From Thiohalocapsa sp. PB-PSB1 (GTDB lineage Bacteria; Pseudomonadota; Gammaproteobacteria; Chromatiales; Chromatiaceae), in assembly GCA_016745215.1 (NCBI GenBank), contig CP050890.1, positions 4,650,001-4,714,000 of the forward strand: a DNA stretch of 64,000 nucleotides, given 5' to 3'. This document shows positions 1-9,900 of this stretch, one piece after another. The translations under genes and the position numbers were made by a program. Every line of letters starts with the position of its first letter. Within the stretch, counting starts at the first letter, position 1. Below the pieces are notes generated by a model, which saw only the letters and a list, made by a program, of their open reading frames with translations, did no database searches and was not told the origin of the DNA.

Positions 1-400
1 ATACCCCCCTGTGGGTGAACGCCATGACTTTGTTGAATAACGTGCGTTACTTCATGAGCAACTGTGCCAAGATCTGGTGCGTCCCGAAACGCCATGTGAT
101 TGCCCATTGTGAATGCCAAGGCCCCTATCTCATCACACGCTCTACGGGCCGTTCCCCCAACATGGGCTCGAACATTCGATAAGTCATAGTGTCCGAAGGA
201 GCGCCGAATGTGTTCAAAATGAGGTATCCTGTTACCCGGACCGCGGATTCCCTCTTCGGCAACGCTTTGAATGCCATCTGTTCTGTTTGATGAAGATGGT
301 TTCAGCTTGCTTGTAGGCAGCGTACCCTTTTTATTTGTAGGTATCCTGCTGAAATCATGCCCAAAATCTGATGATGGCAGTTTGGAAAGTGGAGGATGAG
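1..400 (-). pseudogene. DUF4157 (eCIS-core-type) metalloprotease-like protein, partial, N-terminus cut by an IS
   Basis: On the minus strand the reading frame is open from the IS edge at 400 to the window edge. It contains the DUF4157 pattern: a segment reading GHYDLSNVRAHV, then a HEVTH zinc-site motif (bases 42-56) followed by VIQQ. HE-x-x-H plus V-x-QQ is the hallmark of the eCIS-core domain, found in proteins linked to extracellular contractile injection systems and in polymorphic effectors. The protein runs off the window. Upstream there is no start codon before an in-frame TGA created at the IS junction (402-404), so the original N-terminus is lost. The family call is from motif reading only. 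Its role as carrier or effector is inferred from the adjacent CHAT, M14 and S8 peptidase genes in the same orientation. Confidence 0.75.
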
Positions 401-1859
401 ATCAATACCTTCGCCAAATGACCCGATCTCATGCTGCACTAAGTTCTTGATTAATCCGCCCCAGATTTGCAGCCTGCTCAAGGGCTTGGTCAATAATATT
501 TGCTTCGGGCATTTCCGGAAGCATTTTTAACACCTCCAGGACGTATTTCCGGCCGCGGAAGTGGGCTTTGAGGTCATTGACGCTAAAGCTCGGACAGTGC
601 TCGCGCACCGTTCGCATCAGGATCTGGGACAGGTTGATCATCAGCATCGCCAGGTTGGCACTGTTGTAGACCGGCGTTGGCTTGGTCACCATGAAGTCTT
701 CCAAGCCCCAGTACTGTTTGGCGTCTCGGAAGTTGAACTCGATTTGGAAGCGCAAGCGATAGTAATCGATGAGCGCTTCGTAGCCTAACTCGAGATCACT
801 ACTGAAAAGGATGACATGGGCCTGGGCACCGGTGCGTTGGTTGGTCTTGACAAGGATCACGACATTGAGCCGGTCGGGGAATTTTTTGTGCCAAACGGGC
901 AGTTGGTAGATGGCCGTATGAACCTGTCCTTCCACGGAAGTGGCTTTGAGAAAGCACGGCGGCAAGTGTTGATAATCGCGCTTGCTGCCGTACTTGCGCC
1001 GCGGGCCGCGCCCGGCGTAGGGGCCGTCATAGGGCAGATACAGCGCGCTGTTGTGGCGCAATTTGCTGATCAACTCTAAGCCCGTGCGACGGACCATTTG
1101 CAGCGCTTGATGATGGCCGAAGGCCCCGTCGAAGACGAAATAACGCACCGTCAGCGTCTGGCACACCAGTGCCAGCACCTGGCGCAGAAGGTCTTGAACG
1201 AACTGCAAATAGGGCGACAGACTCACCTCCCGGCGATTGCCATTGCGGCTACCTTTCGGCCGCCCTCGGTCCTTACCCCGACCCGCTTTGGACGCTTTCG
1301 GGCAGCTCGCGGCCGTCTCTTTGAGAATCGGCTCCAGGCGCAATGGGTACGAACAGCGCCGTTGCACGCTAATCAACGACAGGCTCAGAAAACACAACCC
1401 CGGGATCGTCTTGCCAACCACCGAGGAGAAAAAACGATCCAGACCGTGGGTCTTCTTGCCCGATTTGCTCACCACCACTTCATCGCCCGCCAGCAACCAT
1501 TGCGTTTCGTCGCCCAGCAGGTGCTGGCGAATCACCAGCCAATGCACTTGGCCCCAACTGAGCGTGGTGTTGAACAACCGCTGCAGCGTCCGATAGCTTC
1601 CCCCGCGCTCGGTCCAGCGCGATAGCCCCCGCATCATTACCCGCCCCGTCATCGCCAACAGCCCTTCCACAACGCAACCCAAACGGCCAAGGCTCGTCTT
1701 ATCTACGCTCTGGCTTAAGCAGCTCAAGATCAGCATAATGTCGGGCATGGGCGATAGCCTCCTGAGGGAATAGGTCTTCGGATTAGTAACTGGATAACCT
1801 ATCACCTCGGGCTGTCGCCCACCTAATTTTTGGCGCTAATTTTTGGCGAAGGTATTGAT
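401..1859 (-). mobile_element. IS4-family insertion sequence, 1459 bp
   Basis: The element is bounded by perfect 18-bp terminal inverted repeats: 401-418 (ATCAATACCTTCGCCAAA) and its reverse complement at 1842-1859. It encloses one transposase gene. The flanks (GGATGAG on the left, ATTAACG on the right) show no obvious target-site duplication. The right flank is a CHAT gene cut in mid-frame, and the left flank is the middle of a different gene. This fits an IS-mediated deletion or recombination rather than a simple insertion. Confidence 0.85.
429..1748 (-). CDS. IS4-family DDE transposase
   Basis: About 439 residues, the only gene of the surrounding IS, and probably intact. The C-terminal half carries the IS4-family Y-(2)-R-(3)-E-(6)-K signature as YRLRFQIEFNFRDAK, the E being the third acidic catalytic residue. 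A first catalytic Asp sits in an LAGDEVVV stretch near residue 90. I chose the ATG at 1748 because AGGAGG lies about ten bases upstream. An in-frame ATG at 1805 would add 19 residues but lacks as good a site. The protein would cut and paste the 1459-bp element. Confidence 0.85.
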   Translation of the reverse strand: MPDIMLILSCLSQSVDKTSLGRLGCVVEGLLAMTGRVMMRGLSRWTERGGSYRTLQRLFNTTLSWGQVHWLVIRQHLLGDETQWLLAGDEVVVSKSGKKTHGLDRFFSSVVGKTIPGLCFLSLSLISVQRRCSYPLRLEPILKETAASCPKASKAGRGKDRGRPKGSRNGNRREVSLSPYLQFVQDLLRQVLALVCQTLTVRYFVFDGAFGHHQALQMVRRTGLELISKLRHNSALYLPYDGPYAGRGPRRKYGSKRDYQHLPPCFLKATSVEGQVHTAIYQLPVWHKKFPDRLNVVILVKTNQRTGAQAHVILFSSDLELGYEALIDYYRLRFQIEFNFRDAKQYWGLEDFMVTKPTPVYNSANLAMLMINLSQILMRTVREHCPSFSVNDLKAHFRGRKYVLEVLKMLPEMPEANIIDQALEQAANLGRINQELSAA

Positions 1860-2356
1860 ATTAACGTTTGGGCGAAGGAGTCCTCCTCCGTGGGAGTATC
1901 AGGCTTCTGGGCCGTAGAGCAGGCGTTGAGGACGACTAGGGTGGTGTGTCCTTTCAATGAATTAGCCATTGTTTTCGCGTCAACGTAGCACACGTCCCCA
2001 TCTTCCTTTTCGAACTGAAGAACGGGGATGCCGTCTTCCTTGGTACTACCGTGACCTATGAAATGGACAATGACCGGACTGTAATGCGCTGCCATCTCAC
2101 TAAGACGTTGCAGGGTTGCGGGGCGAGCGCGGGCAAGGGTAAGGCCTGGTGTCACGGTTAGAAGAGCCTGCCTTAGCCGATCATACTCTCCGGGGACGTT
2201 CAATTTGTCTGCCTTAAGAGGCGCACATGGTACGGCCACGATAACGTGTGATCTCGGTTTGGCACCTTTACCGTTAGCTGTATCGACGTCGGCTTCGGCC
2301 ACTGCCTGGCCCGCGATATGTTCGTGTTTGCGCCACCTTCTCAGCCAACTGAGCAT
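1823..2356 (-). pseudogene. CHAT-domain (caspase-like) cysteine peptidase, C-terminus cut by the IS
   Basis: The minus-strand frame starts at the ATG at 2356, five bases after the stop of the membrane-protein gene. It encodes a CHAT-type peptidase with the catalytic His in HFIGHG and the catalytic Cys in LNACSTA. Native sequence continues to a SFAQTLI stretch, then runs into IS4 DNA at 1859 and stops at 1823 after about ten foreign residues. CHAT domains normally continue for 50 or more residues after the Cys, so the fold is probably incomplete although the dyad remains. In other CHAT proteins this fold is a protease activated in regulated cell death or defence. The operon position after peptidase genes and before a DUF4157 gene suggests one effector module. 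Confidence 0.7.
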
Positions 2357-2361
2357 GTCGA

Positions 2362-2826
2362 TCACGCTTCGATAATGGGAACCAAAAAAGTATAACAGCA
2401 GAGCAGCATACCGCCGTACGCAGGCTGATACCATGATAGAGTTTGGAATGGGCCGCCGAGGGCAAATGCCCAAACGACGAAAGCTCCTAAAGAAATGAGG
2501 ATCTGACGTTTCTTGGTGACCTTGGCGATGCGCGACAGGTGAAGGAAGGTTGCGAGAATTCCAAACCCGAAAACACCCCACGATACAGTTAGAGACGGCG
2601 AGTCGGGGATGCTTTGCAGCATAGACTGCAGGGTTAGGTAGAGGATAACTACCTCTGCCGGGATATACTTAATGAGGCGATCGCCATAATGGTCCGGTGT
2701 TTGCACGGGAGCACGTTTTTCTTTTCGCCTTGACCCACGAACCACGGGCCGTGAATCAAGCTGATCGATACTCAGTTCGACTGGTTGATTCTTAAGGTCG
2801 CGTTCGCTTATAACCATTCTGTTCAT
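2362..2826 (-). CDS. small membrane protein of the peptidase operon
   Basis: 154 residues. A charged N-terminal third (RGSRRKEKR region) is followed by about four hydrophobic segments: AEVVILYLTLQSML, GVFGFGILATFL, ILISLGAFVVWAFALGG and GGMLLCCYTFLVP. I recognise no named family. In-frame ATGs upstream and a TTG at 2865 exist, but GGAGGA ends five bases before the ATG at 2826, which decides that start. It sits between the M14 peptidase (separated now only by the IS5 element) and CHAT (five-base gap), so it was probably co-transcribed with both. It could anchor or sense for the CHAT protein; that role is inference. Confidence 0.65.
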   Translation of the reverse strand: MNRMVISERDLKNQPVELSIDQLDSRPVVRGSRRKEKRAPVQTPDHYGDRLIKYIPAEVVILYLTLQSMLQSIPDSPSLTVSWGVFGFGILATFLHLSRIAKVTKKRQILISLGAFVVWAFALGGPFQTLSWYQPAYGGMLLCCYTFLVPIIEA

Positions 2827-2830
2827 GGTG

Positions 2831-2836
2831 TCCTCC
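2831..2836 (-). promoter_or_regulatory. ribosome binding site that fixes the membrane-protein start
   Basis: GGAGGA on the minus strand, followed by CACC and the ATG at 2826. It is the strongest Shine-Dalgarno match among the four possible in-frame starts of this gene. Confidence 0.6.
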
Positions 2837-2877
2837 ATCCCGGCCTTGTTCATAAGCTCGGCCAAGACCTAAGGTTA

Positions 2878-3870
2878 GACGCTGTATGGAAACTATTTTC
2901 TTTAATGTTCGACCTAAACAACGCAATAAATTCGAATAGTCTACTCATAAGCTATTTGATTATTACAAATTTGACGAAGCAATAAACGTGACGATGCAAG
3001 ATAGAACTGTGACTCACTTGAACTCGGTTCTCTTTCATAATCTTTACTCAGTCGACGAGACCGGCCAAGCCAAGCAAATGTGCGCTCCACGACCCAGCGA
3101 CGCGGCAATACATGAAAACCTTTCTTTCTTTTCTGCCTCTTTACAATCTCGAGGGTGCAATTAAATTCAGACAATACCCAATTAAAAAGCTCTTTGCCCA
3201 TATAGCCGCAATCAGCCCAAATATGCTTTACACTCTGCAGGAGCACGAATAGACGCGTGAGAATTTCACGAGCTGCTTTTCCGTCATACACATTAGCTGC
3301 ATGCACGTAGACGACAAGCAGGCAACCTATTGTATCAACGACGATATGTCGCTTCCGGCCTTTGACAAGCTTACCACCATCGAAGCCGGATTCGACCGAT
3401 GACTCCGGTGTCCCTTTGACACTTTGGCTATCAATGATGGCGCCACTTGGATCGGGATTTCGGCCTTTCATTTGGCGCAAACGCGCCCGTAGCTCTGCAT
3501 TGATCTGCTCCAGCAAACCACTGTGTGTCCACTTGTTATAGTAGTAATTGACAAGGGTGTAAGGAGGAAAATCTTTCGGTAAATAACGCCAAGGGCAGCC
3601 TGTCTTATTCAAATAGAAAATGGCATTCAGAATCTCGCGTAGATTCGAATCACGGCGGCGCCCTGTCTTATACGGGTCAAGTTCGTTCAAGACTTGCTCG
3701 ATGATTGCCCATTCTTCGTCTGACAGGTCACTTGGATAGCGTACAGGTGTATGAACATTATCTGAAGTCATCTTGATTTCTCCGAATAAAAAAGGGAAAA
3801 TCGTATTAAATCGTTTAGTTTTTCAGATTTTTTAGACGCCAAATCAGTGGCTTAGTTCCCATACAGTCTC
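2878..3870 (-). mobile_element. IS5-family insertion sequence, 993 bp, with TTA target duplication
   Basis: Imperfect inverted repeats bound the element: GACGCTGTATGGAAACTA at 2878-2895 and the reverse complement of GAGACTGTATGGGAACTA at 3853-3870 (15 of 18 identical). It is flanked by TTA at 2875-2877 and TTA at 3871-3873, a clean 3-bp duplication as expected for IS5 relatives. Removing it brings the M14 stop at 3889 to about 70 bases from the membrane-protein ATG, so it interrupts an operon. Confidence 0.9.
2941..3771 (-). CDS. IS5-family DDE transposase
   Basis: 276 residues, apparently intact. An N-terminal DUF4096-type helical domain (about residues 12-85, with GCPWRYLPKDFP) precedes the DDE nuclease fold: D114 in GAIIDSQSVKG, D187 in WADCGYMG and E229 in VVERTFAWLGR. 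The arrangement and the 3-bp TTA duplication around the element match the IS5/IS1031 type. It moves only this element and has no role in the peptidase operon it interrupts. Confidence 0.92.
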   Translation of the reverse strand: MTSDNVHTPVRYPSDLSDEEWAIIEQVLNELDPYKTGRRRDSNLREILNAIFYLNKTGCPWRYLPKDFPPYTLVNYYYNKWTHSGLLEQINAELRARLRQMKGRNPDPSGAIIDSQSVKGTPESSVESGFDGGKLVKGRKRHIVVDTIGCLLVVYVHAANVYDGKAAREILTRLFVLLQSVKHIWADCGYMGKELFNWVLSEFNCTLEIVKRQKRKKGFHVLPRRWVVERTFAWLGRSRRLSKDYEREPSSSESQFYLASSRLLLRQICNNQIAYE

Positions 3871-3888
3871 TTAACGATCATGGTGTAT

Positions 3889-6837
3889 TCAAGGGCCTAA
3901 CATGCAGACATGCAGATTGAATTTTTCGTACGGGCTAGCATTATGGCGAACTGGACTGGTAAGTAGTAGTTCCCCTTCCTTGTTAAATACCTGTAAGTAG
4001 ATATCAGGCCGTTTGTCAAAAATAATGTCAGCAAACGCATCTGTGCCATAACAGATCTCGAATTTACCACTGGTATCGACGTGCGATGTGCCAAGATAGT
4101 CATTGAAAAAGAGATCCTTGTCCCTGGCCTCGACGACCACATCGGTCACCGGTTTGCCGTTGTCATCGCTCACGCTGCCAACGATGAGCCAGCCTTTGTC
4201 AGGTTTGTGACACGGGCGCGTGAGCGCGGTGACGGTGCGCAAGGCACTGCGCTGATACTGAAAGCCACCGCCAAAATTACCGTGGATGCGCAGTCTGGCG
4301 TTGTAAATACCGTTGCGATCCAGATTCGTATAGGTCGCGGCAGCATAATGCCGTGTCGCGCCGGTTAGCCAGGGTTGTGCCTTCGCTGAGCTCGAGGCGA
4401 CAGGTTGTGCTTTGACCCTGGCCGTGCCTGGCACCGCCTGGGCAGGTGGCCGCCATGACTGCAGTGGCGCATAGTGTGGCACAGTGGGTGGGCACTTCAC
4501 CGCCAGTCTGGCCTGATCGAATACGCCGGGCAGGGGCATGGCATCCAGCATTCCGTGGTGCAGGGTTTTTTCGATATTGCGTGTCTGCGCGGACAATTGC
4601 CTGACCTGTGTCAGCAGTGCCGAGCCTTTCGGTTCGGACCAGCGTATGTGCCCGTGCCGCAATTGCGCTAACAGAGTGACCTTGAATTTATTGTCAGCTA
4701 TTTCAAATGCGGCGACCGTCCGGTTTTTCAGCGGTGCGCTGACAAAGGTGGCCAGCACGGCACGCGCTGGCGCGTTTTCCACACTGGCCCGCCATTGTCC
4801 GGCGGCGGGACGGCGTATGCTGACAATGCAATAACTGTCAGCTTCTTTGATTGTGACACCGAGGTCTGCCATCGTCATCTCGCGGCCGGCAGGCGAGAAC
4901 AGCCGCACGCGGGGATGATACCCCGCTGCTTCCCAGGAATAACTCAGGTTCAGGACATGCACATTGGGCTCGATGTGGAAACGGCATTCCGCACAGCCAT
5001 CATCATCACTGTCCAGTTCTTCATTGATGACCAGATCGTCATCCGAGACGTCGGCGCGAATCTGGTTGTAGATCTCGTGCAGTTCCAGTCCCCCCGGACT
5101 TTGATAGAACAGGCCGCCGGTTGTGGTCGCAATGTCCTCCAGTAATGCCGTGTCGGCGGTTGTGCCCAGGGCGATGGTATAGACTCGGATGTCAGCCGGA
5201 ATGGTGGTCAAGACGGAGGCGACTGACGGCGTGCGATTTTCAAAGCCGTCGGAGATCAGCACGATGGCTTTGGGCGCACTCGCAGCGCTGAGTTGGGTCA
5301 TGGATTGTTGCAGGCCGGCACCAATCGAGGTCCAGCCGCCAAACGCGATGGCGTCGATGCTGTCGCGCAGATCGGAATAGACCAGCGGCGTATCGATCTC
5401 GGTCAGCGGAAATTCAACTACCGCCCGCTCATCCGGCGGCGTGGCGGACGGGTCTGAGGAAGGATCGGCAAAACTCACGATGGCGGCACTGTCGCCGATT
5501 GACATCAAATCGATAAAGCGACGCGCATTGGCCCTGGCACCGGCCTCATAGCCGAAGGTGATCATGCTGCCGGTGCGGTCGATGCACTGCACGATGGAAG
5601 AGTGTGTGGCAGGCATCACCTCGAGATCCACGGCCTTTTCCGCCAGCACCAGCAGGGCGGCGGTAATTTCCTGGATGGATATCAGTGCATCTGCAATCGG
5701 CGGCTGGAAGGACTGGGCGCACTCGAAATCGAAACCAAAGACACGGTGTGCAAAAAACATATATTCATCCGAGGTGCCGGCATGATTGCTGGTGGTGCCG
5801 GTCAGATAGGTCGTGCCATTGACGGCCGCGATGGCGGTGACCGCCGCGGCTTCCAGGTCGGCGTAAATGGCCTCATCTTCGGCGGCCACAGGTAACGAGG
5901 CAATATAACTGCCGCCGGTACTGGTGGGACGGAAGATCTTTTCACCGCGGGAATGCGAATCAACGCCAATCAGAATGTTCGGATAGGTCTCCAGGATGTA
6001 ACGGATATTCTGGTTCTCATACTCGGAGAAGGCAGCGCTGCCGCGGTGGGTGTCAGAACAGGCCGAGCCCGAGGAGCCGGAACCGCCAAAGTAGATATCA
6101 TAGTTGCGATTGTTGTCCACACCGGGGCAGGCGGGAAAGCCGGCGTTGGGAACCCGGTTCTTGCGCCAGCCCGGATCGTCATAGTGTGAGTAATTCACGC
6201 CATCCGGATTCATCACCGGCACAATGAATACATCGCCCTGCTCCACAATCCTGTTGATACGGATAACATCCGGATCGGCACTGCCAGGTGCATAATTGCG
6301 CAGGAGCTGCTCGGCAAATTCAATAGCAATCATGGGATTCACCCATTCGCGGGCATGTGTACCACATACCAGCAACAATCCCGGCTTGGAGGTGGCGGCA
6401 GGGGTGGTGGTAATGCGCAGAATGTGCACCTGGCTGGGGCCTAACAATGCGGCGTTGCTGCCGTCATACCCTTCGGTCATGTGCGGCAGGGTGCTATGCT
6501 GGCAAAGCGCCGGAAATTCAGTCGCGAGCGCCTGGATGCGTTCGGCGGCTTCCGCCGCATCCACATAGTGATCGATGTAGCCGGTGCTGATGTCATCATC
6601 CAGCCCGGCCGCACGTTCGGCTTTGCGCTCGGCGGCCAATGCACCGATATCGGCATCGACAATCACCGCTACACCATAGTGGTTCAGCAGGTCAATCTCC
6701 GCCTGCGTCAATTCGACAAAGTAGGCCTCCTCATTCTCGCTATAGTGATCGAACGCGACGACACCGGCATGATCGATAAGGTGCAGCAGGTCAATGTTGT
6801 GTTCTGTTTTCGGAATGTGGCAGGCAAAGAGTCCCAT
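3889..6837 (-). CDS. M14 zinc carboxypeptidase with VWA and transthyretin-like domains
   Basis: 982 residues. The M14 catalytic domain spans about 85-400: zinc ligands H161 and E164 in HAREW and H295 in DSHS, substrate-binding N243/R244 in NNRNYD, and the general-base Glu at E372 in DFECAQSF. A VWA domain follows (about 412-600) with MIDAS D420-x-T422-x-S424, Thr replacing the usual Ser. The end (about 885-975) is a transthyretin-like regulatory domain closely matching the N-terminal domain of the neighbouring S8 protease. No signal peptide or membrane segment is visible, which is unusual for an M14/VWA protein and suggests cytosolic action or export by a non-Sec route. GGGGAG lies upstream of the ATG. 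It lies second in an operon with S8 protease upstream and membrane protein, CHAT and DUF4157 genes downstream. Confidence 0.85.
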   Translation of the reverse strand: MGLFACHIPKTEHNIDLLHLIDHAGVVAFDHYSENEEAYFVELTQAEIDLLNHYGVAVIVDADIGALAAERKAERAAGLDDDISTGYIDHYVDAAEAAERIQALATEFPALCQHSTLPHMTEGYDGSNAALLGPSQVHILRITTTPAATSKPGLLLVCGTHAREWVNPMIAIEFAEQLLRNYAPGSADPDVIRINRIVEQGDVFIVPVMNPDGVNYSHYDDPGWRKNRVPNAGFPACPGVDNNRNYDIYFGGSGSSGSACSDTHRGSAAFSEYENQNIRYILETYPNILIGVDSHSRGEKIFRPTSTGGSYIASLPVAAEDEAIYADLEAAAVTAIAAVNGTTYLTGTTSNHAGTSDEYMFFAHRVFGFDFECAQSFQPPIADALISIQEITAALLVLAEKAVDLEVMPATHSSIVQCIDRTGSMITFGYEAGARANARRFIDLMSIGDSAAIVSFADPSSDPSATPPDERAVVEFPLTEIDTPLVYSDLRDSIDAIAFGGWTSIGAGLQQSMTQLSAASAPKAIVLISDGFENRTPSVASVLTTIPADIRVYTIALGTTADTALLEDIATTTGGLFYQSPGGLELHEIYNQIRADVSDDDLVINEELDSDDDGCAECRFHIEPNVHVLNLSYSWEAAGYHPRVRLFSPAGREMTMADLGVTIKEADSYCIVSIRRPAAGQWRASVENAPARAVLATFVSAPLKNRTVAAFEIADNKFKVTLLAQLRHGHIRWSEPKGSALLTQVRQLSAQTRNIEKTLHHGMLDAMPLPGVFDQARLAVKCPPTVPHYAPLQSWRPPAQAVPGTARVKAQPVASSSAKAQPWLTGATRHYAAATYTNLDRNGIYNARLRIHGNFGGGFQYQRSALRTVTALTRPCHKPDKGWLIVGSVSDDNGKPVTDVVVEARDKDLFFNDYLGTSHVDTSGKFEICYGTDAFADIIFDKRPDIYLQVFNKEGELLLTSPVRHNASPYEKFNLHVCMLGP

Positions 6838-6937
6838 ACTGAATCTCCCCTGGTATGACAGGCACTGCTGTCAGCTGTATAGTGAAAACGCTGTGCCCCG
6901 GACTTTTCTTTGCAAGTCCGGGGCAGCGGAGTCGATC

Positions 6938-9900
6938 TCAACCTTTTCTGATAATGAAATTGACCATGCCGTGCGGCTGGCCGCGCAGGTCCTGCTGATA
7001 GACATCGATGCGGTATTCGCCTTTGTCGAGGTTTTTCAGACCTTCCATACGCAGCGCAACCATTTGATACTCGCCCTTGCGCCGTGGCAACGGCGCCAGC
7101 GCACGTTGTGCAACCGGCAGTTCGAAGATGGTCTTGCCAAAGTATTGCGCGGGTCTGAGCGGATAGTCCTGCACCGGTTCATCCACGCTGCAGCAGGGCA
7201 CGGACAGGCGGGTACCCTTACGGATCGCGATGGTCTTTTTGTCACCGCCACGGGTGCATTCCAGCCGGGCCTTTGTATCCTGGAGGAAGGTCATGTCGCA
7301 GGTCTGCAACTCGTCCGGTTTCTTCTCAAACTTCCTGCCGAGCAGCTCGGTCACCCGTTTGGTCAGCCCGACATCGACATAGTCAACATACAATCGCACG
7401 TTGGCCGGCAGGTGTTTGCGCTCGACACGCAGGTTCACGAGATCGGAAACTTCCATATAATGTCCGGCCAGGAAGGTGAGGGTGTAGTCATCATCAGCCG
7501 GATCAACGATCGTAATGTTTTTCTGGCACAGGTTGTTGTTGTCCCAGGTATGATTGCCCGTCGGTGCAGGACCATCATGCGGTGATATCTCCACCAGCAG
7601 GCAGGAATCCGCCCACGAATAAGTTATCCCATCAACCGTTACCGAGGCCGGCGGAATCAATTCCGCAGGCCACACTGTATTCACGGTGACCATGCCGTGC
7701 GCCGGTAAACTCGGGATATGTATCTCGTCAATGAAATAACTGCCGTTGGTCATGGGTGTGCCGGGCATTTCGCTGGGGCTGACTTCCGGCAGAAAATCGT
7801 CCGGGTAGATGTATTGTGTGCCGGCCCAGCGGGTAATCAGCACACGGGCATAGACATCGCTGGAATCTTCGTCGCCACGGTTACGCACATTAATATAGAT
7901 CCAGTTGTCCTGTTCCCGAATTGGACTTTGATGTTCATTCACGTGCGCCGGATCATCGGTGGCAGGCGAAAGATTCCGCACCCAGACATCCGGCGACCAC
8001 CACGGCGCGCTGACGGGCACATCGCCCACATCACTGCTATTTTCCATGATCCAAGTATCGGAAGTAGTGAGTATATCTACACCAACCAGATCCTGTGCGG
8101 CCTGCACCGCGGCCAGGGCATCGATACGGCCATAGCCATACCAATTGCTGAACAGCGGTGCCAGGCCGCTGGTCACCGACGGATCGCCATTGATGTCCAG
8201 CCATTGCCCGTCCGCATCGGTATTCGCCGCATCGATCTTGACGGCGGTGTTGCGCAGGATGTCGCGTACCTGGATCCAGGTCAGTTCCGGGTTTGCCGAC
8301 AACATGAGCCCGACCAGACCGGCCACCAGGGGTGCGGCGGAGGAGGTACCGCCAAAGGTATCGCGATAATCCAGTGAGGCACCCGGTGTGGCCGAGCCGG
8401 CAAGGGTGCCGTTGCCAACGAAGTCCGTCGTACAGATTGCATCGGTTCCTCCGCTGGATGGCGCACAGATATCTATCTCTTCACCATAGTTACTTGCCTG
8501 AGATGCATTAAATACAGAACGAACTTCGTTATTATCGGATGCAGCGACACAGATGGTTTTCTCATAACTCGCCCATTCACGTGCAGCAACATCGATATCA
8601 CCGTTCCCAGCCGAGAAAATCATCACACAACCTCTGCCACCGCGGCCGTAGGTCGTAATAAAATCAAAAGCATCCTGCATTAATCCGCTCAACGCCAGCC
8701 CGTTTGAGCCATAACTACTAACGATGACGTCCGCCGGGTTAGCCGGTGGCGCCGGAAATGCCGGATCCGGGTTTTCCGGGGCAAAACCCGAAGCCCAGAT
8801 ATAGGCGTCACCCTGTTCATCGGTTGAATTCGAATTGTATCGACGCGTTGGTATCAACCTGCAATCAGGGGCAAGTCCGCTCACCCCCAAACCGCCGTTG
8901 TTTTGCAGTGCGGTGGCGACACCGCAACACTGTGTGCCGTGATTGTTTGTCGGATGGTAAGGGGTGGTGTTATTCATGTCCTGGAAATCCCAGGGTGAAT
9001 GAATTTTGGTCCAGCCCAGTCCGGTGGTATCAAAATCCGGGTGCGGATTTCCTGCCGCATCGATCCACAGACCGCGATCATGCACGCAGATGGTGATGTC
9101 GTGATCACCGGTAGTGATGTCCCACGCATCCTCGGCATTGATCAGAGGCAAGTGCCATTGATCCGTGCTGTAGAGATAATCTGCCGGCACCAGATCGTCC
9201 TCCATGGTGTAATGCAGATTCGGCTCGGCGTAAACGGTCAACTCGGACTCCGCCAGCTGGTTGGCAAGTTGCAATAACTTGCCGCCCACTTGATTGGGGG
9301 AGCGTATCAGGTAGGTGCCGGGTGAATAGGAAAACCCGCGCACGACTTCCAGATCATTTTTCTTGAGGAACTCCAACGCCTGCTGTTTACTGACCTTGGG
9401 TTTGAACTTGACGATGATCTCGGAGGTAAAGAAAACCAGTCCCTTCTCACCGATGGATTCGGGCACCAGGACATCTCTTACCCCCTGCACCCGTGAAATT
9501 GCCTTACGGAATTTCAGCAGTGCCTCATCCGACAGATTCTCTTTTATCGCGTAGACGGTGATATCTGTCAGGTCAGCCTGGAAGGGGAGTTCTTTCCGGG
9601 GTACGGCTTGCAGGTTCTTCAAGGCCGGTAAAGACTCCAGCGACTTGGTGGCTGCCGGCCCCTGGCCACGTTGAAAACGCACGGCGATCAGCTTGGGCGG
9701 AATCTCATAGTACACGCGCTTGCGATTCTGGTAATAAAAGGGCGTTTTCTTTTCGGCCACCATCACCGTCACCCGGCCGCCGGCCATGCCGATATCGACC
9801 TGTTCCTCCGTTTCCAGGCCGCCGGGGGCCGATGCCTTTAGATCGTAGGCGCCCGGTTCGAGATTTTCGATCACATAGCGGCGTGCCTGTTTGTTGTACT

